Source: Minicystis rosea
GTDB lineage: Bacteria > Myxococcota_A > Polyangia > Polyangiales > Polyangiaceae
Length of the DNA: 64,000 nucleotides
Assembly: GCA_001931535.1 (NCBI GenBank)
Contig: CP016211.1
Location: 15,701,501-15,765,500, forward strand
Reading direction: 5' to 3'
Positions 60,389 to 64,000 of the stretch are shown here, piece by piece. Numbering within the stretch: the stretch's first letter is position 1; every line of letters starts with the position of its first letter. The notes under the pieces were generated by a model. That model searched no databases. It was not told the origin of the DNA and saw only the letters and a program-made list of their open reading frames with translations. The position numbers were made by a program, and so were the translations under genes.

Positions 60389-60961
60389 TCAGAGCTTCCC
60401 CTTCATCAGCGATCGAATCGTGGCGCGCCCATAGTTACGCACGGTCTTCCAAACCGTCACCATGTCCTGTGCGCTGATGATCGCGTCACCCAGCCCGATG
60501 GGCAGCGCGGTTGGCACCGGCCCGCGGCCGTATTCCAGCATCCACGTGCCGTCGGAGATGCGGTAGCCCTTTGCCTGGCCCTTCCGCAAGAGGGCTCCTT
60601 CGCCGGGACGGGTCACCGTCTTCGCCTGGTAGGTCTCCTCGGTGTACGTCCACATCTCGCCGGCGATCACCCAGTCCCAGATATCGAGACGGTACCGGCC
60701 GGAGAATGCCTCGGTGCCGATGGGGCTGCCGAAGAGCAGCAGGTACTCGCTCAGCGAACCGTGGAGCACCGTCATCATGCCGGTCGCGCCGGCGGCGAGG
60801 TTGAACATCCAATCCTGTCGTGTCTCGATGTGACCGGGATAGGCGCGATCGAGGCCATCGATCACGCTGGAGCACATCTCTTCGAAGGGGAGGCCAACGC
60901 CGAGCTTGGAGATCTCGTGCAGCCGCTCGGGCTCAAACAAAGGCATCTTGATTGCCACCAT
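60389..60961 (-). CDS. Sigma-1 receptor / ERG2 sterol isomerase family protein
   Basis: A 190-residue protein with a very clear match to the eukaryotic ERG2/sigma-1 receptor family. Visible family segments: LHGSLSEYLLLFGSPIG (sigma-1: LHASLSEYVLLFGTALG), SGRYRLDIWDWVIAG with Asp96 at the position of sigma-1 Asp126, and TWMLEYGRGPVPTALP with Glu143 at the position of Glu172. IISAQDMVTVWKTVRNYGRA follows, matching the C-terminal helices. Both acidic residues needed for ligand binding (and for sterol delta-8 isomerisation in ERG2) are kept. The N-terminal transmembrane helix of the human protein is absent; this protein starts directly before the PGH segment. It may bind amphipathic or sterol-like ligands at membranes. 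The known enzymatic role belongs to ERG2; this protein looks nearer the sigma-1 branch by eye. Confidence 0.88.
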   Translation of the reverse strand: MVAIKMPLFEPERLHEISKLGVGLPFEEMCSSVIDGLDRAYPGHIETRQDWMFNLAAGATGMMTVLHGSLSEYLLLFGSPIGTEAFSGRYRLDIWDWVIAGEMWTYTEETYQAKTVTRPGEGALLRKGQAKGYRISDGTWMLEYGRGPVPTALPIGLGDAIISAQDMVTVWKTVRNYGRATIRSLMKGKL

Positions 60962-61455
60962 ACGCGAAGCGAGCGTGTCACGGGTGTGAACTTGGTGTCC
61001 GTATTTTGATCGAGTGTCAGTGACGAATGTCCTATGCGGCTCGGACGCCCCTCGACGGGATGCACGTTGGCGGGAAAGGCATGGACAACGATGTTCTGCT
61101 GATGCGTTCGTGCCACCGTCTGCCCATGGTCCTTCAAGTAGATCTCCCGGCGGACCAGATTGGCGCTCACGAACCAGAGATCGTTGTTCTGAGCGGGGCC
61201 GGATCGAGTTTTGGGGATATCCGGCTTGATCACGACGTCGCCGTTCAATGCCATTCGGAGGTCAGTTTGACTCACGATCGCAGCGGATTCCTTGTCTCCA
61301 TCGCTGCTGTTTTTACCACCCACATAGAGATTCCATTCCGCGTCGAATCCGAGCGGGTAGCAGGACAGCAGGGCCTGTGGGGGATGGCGCGTCGCTTCAC
61401 CGAGGGCGCCCGCACGCGGGAAATCCCCGGGCGGTAGCTCGATCAGGATATCCAC
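60862..61455 (-). CDS. Unknown protein upstream of the sigma-1-like gene, C-terminus doubtful
   Basis: From GTG 61455 the frame reads natural protein with less GC-rich codons than the surroundings: DILIELPPGDFPRAGALGEA, SCYPLGFDAEWNLYVGGKNS, NGDVVIKPDIPK, NNDLWFVSANLVRREIYLKD and VVHAFPANVHPVEGRPSRIG. It ends at 60862, overlapping the sigma-1-like gene by 100 bases in another frame; the overlapped C-terminal tail looks non-coding, so an indel near 60965 probably removed the proper end. I do not recognise a family. The shared codon style suggests it arrived with its neighbour. Confidence 0.5.
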   Translation of the reverse strand: MDILIELPPGDFPRAGALGEATRHPPQALLSCYPLGFDAEWNLYVGGKNSSDGDKESAAIVSQTDLRMALNGDVVIKPDIPKTRSGPAQNNDLWFVSANLVRREIYLKDHGQTVARTHQQNIVVHAFPANVHPVEGRPSRIGHSSLTLDQNTDTKFTPVTRSLRVWWQSRCLCLSPSGCTRSPSSALASPSKRCAPA

Positions 61456-61595
61456 ATCACCGAGCCCAAAGCCTATTCGAGCAGCCGCTCTACCGTGACG
61501 GCGAGCACACGATTCATGCGATGAGGCAATGGGGACGACAGCTCTACCCAGGCCCGAGCGGCGCGACCTCTCATGAGGCCAGGCCGGCGCTCTCC

Positions 61596-62492
61596 TCACT
61601 CCCGCTCGCGTGGGGCGAGCAAGGATGCGGCCGACGGCGGTGTACCGAAGTAGCGGCGGTACTCGCGGCTGAACTGCGATTCGCTCTCGTAGCCGACGTC
61701 GTGGGCGACGGTCTTCACGAGGCCGCCTTCGCCGAGCATCTGACGGGCGCGTGTGAGGCGGAGCATCTTGAGGTACTGGAGGGGCGAGGTCCCCGTCATC
61801 GCCTTGAAGCGCTGGTGGAACGTAGGAACGCTCGTGTGCGCGAGATCGGCGAGGTCGGCGATCGTCATCGGCTCGGCGAAGTTGGCGTTCATGTGGCGAA
61901 GGACGCGGGCGAAGCGCGCGGAGACGCCTTCGACGATCGCGCGGAGGGAGTCGCCGTCGGGGCCGTCGAGAAGGAGGAAGAGGAGCTCGCGGACGGTCGA
62001 ACGCGCGAGCGCCTTGGCGCGGCGGTCGTCGGCGAGATGGGAAAGGAGACGAGCGCCGGCGCTCTCGAGCTCGGCTGTGAGGGGGGCGCGGAAGACGGTG
62101 CGTGCTGGGCGCGTGCCGCGGGGGGATGTGCCGTCGAGCTCGAGGAGCAGCTCGCGGAGGAGCCCGAGCTCGATGTCGACGACGAGGGTGAGGACGGGCC
62201 TCTCGGGCGACGCGATCGTCCGGCAGAACATCGGCAGCGGTGAGGTCACGACGAGGACGTTGTCCGCGTCGTAGACGATGATCTCGTCGCCGAAGGTGGC
62301 CTCCTTCGCGCCGGAGCCTACGAGGATGAGGCTCGCGCCGTAGAGCGTCGGCGTCGGCGCCTGGGCGACGGTCATCCGCCACACGACCGCGCCGGGGTAG
62401 CGCGTCGTCGTGCAGCCCTCGGTGCTCGCGAGCGGCGCGATCCCTGCCGCGAGAGCGTTGTCGGAGCGACGTGCCTTCGTCGTGCGCGTCAT
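61596..62492 (-). CDS. AraC-family transcriptional regulator
   Basis: The start was taken at ATG 62492 since upstream residues look non-coding. The 298-residue protein has an AraC-type N-terminal cupin-like domain (YGASLILVGSGAKEATFGDE; LTLVVDIELGLLRELLLELD) and a C-terminal double HTH (ANFAEPMTIADLADLAHTSV; YLKMLRLTRARQMLGEGGLV; SQFSREYRRYFGTPP). It is divergent from a zinc alcohol dehydrogenase with about 390 bases between, holding a 30-bp palindrome; regulation of that gene is likely. Confidence 0.92.
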   Translation of the reverse strand: MTRTTKARRSDNALAAGIAPLASTEGCTTTRYPGAVVWRMTVAQAPTPTLYGASLILVGSGAKEATFGDEIIVYDADNVLVVTSPLPMFCRTIASPERPVLTLVVDIELGLLRELLLELDGTSPRGTRPARTVFRAPLTAELESAGARLLSHLADDRRAKALARSTVRELLFLLLDGPDGDSLRAIVEGVSARFARVLRHMNANFAEPMTIADLADLAHTSVPTFHQRFKAMTGTSPLQYLKMLRLTRARQMLGEGGLVKTVAHDVGYESESQFSREYRRYFGTPPSAASLLAPRERE

Positions 62493-62881
62493 GCCTTCGT
62501 TGTAGTGCCGCGCGCCTGGGCTTCCGCCAACAATTTCGAGCTCGGCGCAGAGCCGCGCGTCGCGCGGCGGGGGTTGGGAAGAGTCCCGACGATCGTGGTG
62601 CCCGAGGGCGAAGCGGCGACGAAGTCCGGCCGCACGTGGCCAGACTTCGGGCGGGCAGCGCGAGGCGCCTCCGGTGTTGTGGTCGCCCCGCTCATAGGAT
62701 TGGGCATGCCTTCGAGACTTCCGTGCCTTCCGCGAAGGGGGCGGCGCGGGCCATGGTGGCTTCACGAGGCGAGCGCATCGCGAGCCGTCCGGAGAGTCGG
62801 CGGCGCGGCGCGAACGACGGTCCGCTCGGGCCGCGACGCTCGCGCGTTCGAAGAACCACCGCAACCTGCGAGGAGTGAGCC
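62493..62881. other. Divergent control region between AraC and dehydrogenase genes
   Basis: No gene supported. It contains the palindrome at 62620-62649 and presumably both promoters. Confidence 0.45.
62620..62649. promoter_or_regulatory. 30-bp palindrome between AraC and alcohol dehydrogenase genes
   Basis: CGAAGTCCGGCC and GGCCAGACTTCG are complements with one mismatch, separated by GCACGT, itself near-palindromic. Candidate operator or cruciform in the divergent control region. Confidence 0.5.
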
Positions 62882-63901
62882 ATGTCGAAGATCCGTTCTG
62901 CTCGTGTGTTCGAGCCGGGAGGCGCGTTCAACATCGTCGAGATCGAGCCGCCCAAGCCTGGCCGCGGTCAGGTGCGCGTCGCCGTCGAGGCGTGCGGCGT
63001 GTGCCGCACCGACGCGGCGTTCGTCAACGGCGCGTTCCCGAACGTACCGTTCCCGCTCGTCGCGGGGCACGAGATCGCCGGGCGCGTCGACGCGCTCGGG
63101 GACGACGTCGAAGGGTGGGCCCTCGGTGATCGCGTCGCGGTGGGGTGGTGCGGCGGGTATTGCGGCCGTTGCGTCGCGTGCCGCGAAGGCGACTTCATCC
63201 ACTGCGCGAAGATCCAAGTGCCCGGCTGGGCGTATCCAGGCGGCTACGCCGACGCCGTCGTCGTCCCCGTCTCGGCGCTCGCGCGGATCCCGGACGCCTT
63301 CACGGCCGTCGACGCAGCTCCGATGGGGTGCGCGGGCGTCGCGACGTTCAACGCGCTCCGTCGCAGCGGGGCGCGCCCGGGCGATCTCGTCGCCGTCCTC
63401 GGGATCGGCGGCCTCGGGCACCTCGGCGTCCAGTTCGCGGCGAAGCTCGGGTTCGAGACGGTCGCGATCGGGCGCGGCGAAGCGCTCGCGGCGACGGCGC
63501 GGAAGCTCGGCGCCCATCACTACGTCGACGGCAGCGCGGGCGACGTCGCGGCGAAGCTCCAGGCGCTCGGCGGCGCGCGCGTCGTCCTCGCCACCGCCGC
63601 GAGCTCGAAGGCGATGAGCGAGACGATCGACGGCCTCCGTCACAACGGCGCGCTCATCGTCCTCGGCGCGACGCCGGAGCCGATCGAGGTGAGCCCCTTC
63701 CAGCTCATCGCGACGAGCCGCACCGTCCATGGCCATCCGTCGGGCACCGCGCGCGACGTCGAGGAGACTCTGCACTTCGCGGCGCTCACCGGCATCCGCC
63801 CGATGACGGAGACGCGCCCGCTCCCCGAAGTCGGCGCCGCCTACGAGCGGATGATGTCCGGGAAGGCGAACCTCCGCATGGTCCTCACGATGGGGGCGTG
63901 A
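62882..63901 (+). CDS. Zinc-dependent alcohol dehydrogenase (MDR family)
   Basis: ATG 62882 follows GAGGAG. The 339-residue protein has the catalytic zinc ligands Cys (ACGVCRTDAAF), His-Glu (AGHEIAGRV) and Cys (MGCAGVATF), and the structural zinc Cys cluster (CGGYCGRCVACREGDFIHC) with four Cys. The NAD(P)-binding GxGGLG motif (VLGIGGLGHLG) is intact. It closely fits the AdhP/YahK-like group. Its substrate is unreadable; control by the divergent AraC gene is likely. Confidence 0.94.
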   Translation: MSKIRSARVFEPGGAFNIVEIEPPKPGRGQVRVAVEACGVCRTDAAFVNGAFPNVPFPLVAGHEIAGRVDALGDDVEGWALGDRVAVGWCGGYCGRCVACREGDFIHCAKIQVPGWAYPGGYADAVVVPVSALARIPDAFTAVDAAPMGCAGVATFNALRRSGARPGDLVAVLGIGGLGHLGVQFAAKLGFETVAIGRGEALAATARKLGAHHYVDGSAGDVAAKLQALGGARVVLATAASSKAMSETIDGLRHNGALIVLGATPEPIEVSPFQLIATSRTVHGHPSGTARDVEETLHFAALTGIRPMTETRPLPEVGAAYERMMSGKANLRMVLTMGA

Positions 63902-64000
63902 CACCGTCGGCGGGGCTCGGACCAGCGCCCCGTGCGATCCGACAGCACCGCTTCGCGCTGCGCGTCGTCGTCCATCAGACGAATCACGGCGCCGTCTGCG

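Noticed and set aside
63902..64000. Next gene at the right edge
   Set aside because: Only 99 bases remain and no start or domain can be read.

Overview
The window is very GC-rich DNA that is strongly biased in codon use and packed with lipoproteins, FG-GAP, RCC1, Sel1 and PKD repeat proteins, Hanks-type Ser/Thr kinases, an FHA-type sigma-54 activator, large PAS/GAF histidine kinases and ECF sigma factors. That mix is typical of a large-genome myxobacterium (Polyangiales-like: Sorangium, Polyangium, Minicystis and relatives). This is an inference from gene content; there is no rRNA or tRNA here and no core phylogenetic marker.

Layout. 1-0.8 kb: end of a pseudokinase gene running off the left edge. 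1.2-4.3 kb: an operon of ECF sigma factor, caspase-like protein with a C-terminal HTH, and a second ECF sigma factor. 4.4-6.9 kb: a DUF4157 (eCIS-associated) protein and a partner. 7.1-12.5 kb: a 1278-residue lipoprotein, a small acidic protein and another lipoprotein. 12.8-13 kb: 11-bp phased repeats before a small gene. 13.3-16.7 kb: a four-gene minus-strand DyP-peroxidase operon. 17.1-20.5 kb: two RCC1 lipoproteins (the second frameshifted) and a Sel1 lipoprotein, then a 42-bp minisatellite. 21.4-28 kb: a 2038-residue SpvB/RHS protein ending in an M23 peptidase domain, closed by a 148-bp inverted repeat. 28.2-31.1 kb: Ser/Thr kinase plus FHA-sigma-54 activator. 31.5-34.4 kb: two lipoproteins and a divergent LysR/RidA pair. 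34.5-36.8 kb: a second module sharing its upstream DNA and N-terminal leader with the DUF4157 locus, now linked to a GGDEF-like protein. 37.2-42.2 kb: two multidomain histidine kinases. 42.5-43 kb: decayed transposase and PAS fragments. 43-48.1 kb: FG-GAP lipoprotein, phosphatase-superfamily lipoprotein and a polytopic membrane protein. 48.2-50.8 kb: a kinase/PstS-like/OmpA fusion. 51.1-54.1 kb: secreted protein, DUF1963 protein, APH-fold kinase. 54.2-54.5 kb: gene debris, including a 93% identical piece of the 7.1-11 kb lipoprotein gene. 54.9-60 kb: PKD protein, a stand-alone caspase-fold protein, small lipoproteins and a membrane protein. 60.4-61.5 kb: a striking sigma-1 receptor/ERG2 homologue next to an unknown gene. 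61.6-63.9 kb: divergent AraC regulator and zinc alcohol dehydrogenase.

The unifying theme is envelope and conflict biology: lipoproteins, polymorphic toxin, eCIS-type leader proteins, two caspase-fold proteins and many transmembrane signalling kinases. The best candidates for an under-described system are the sigma-caspase-sigma operon, the duplicated eCIS leader module, the kinase-PstS-OmpA receptor and the bacterial sigma-1 receptor homologue. All functional assignments rest on reading of motifs by eye; no database search was possible.
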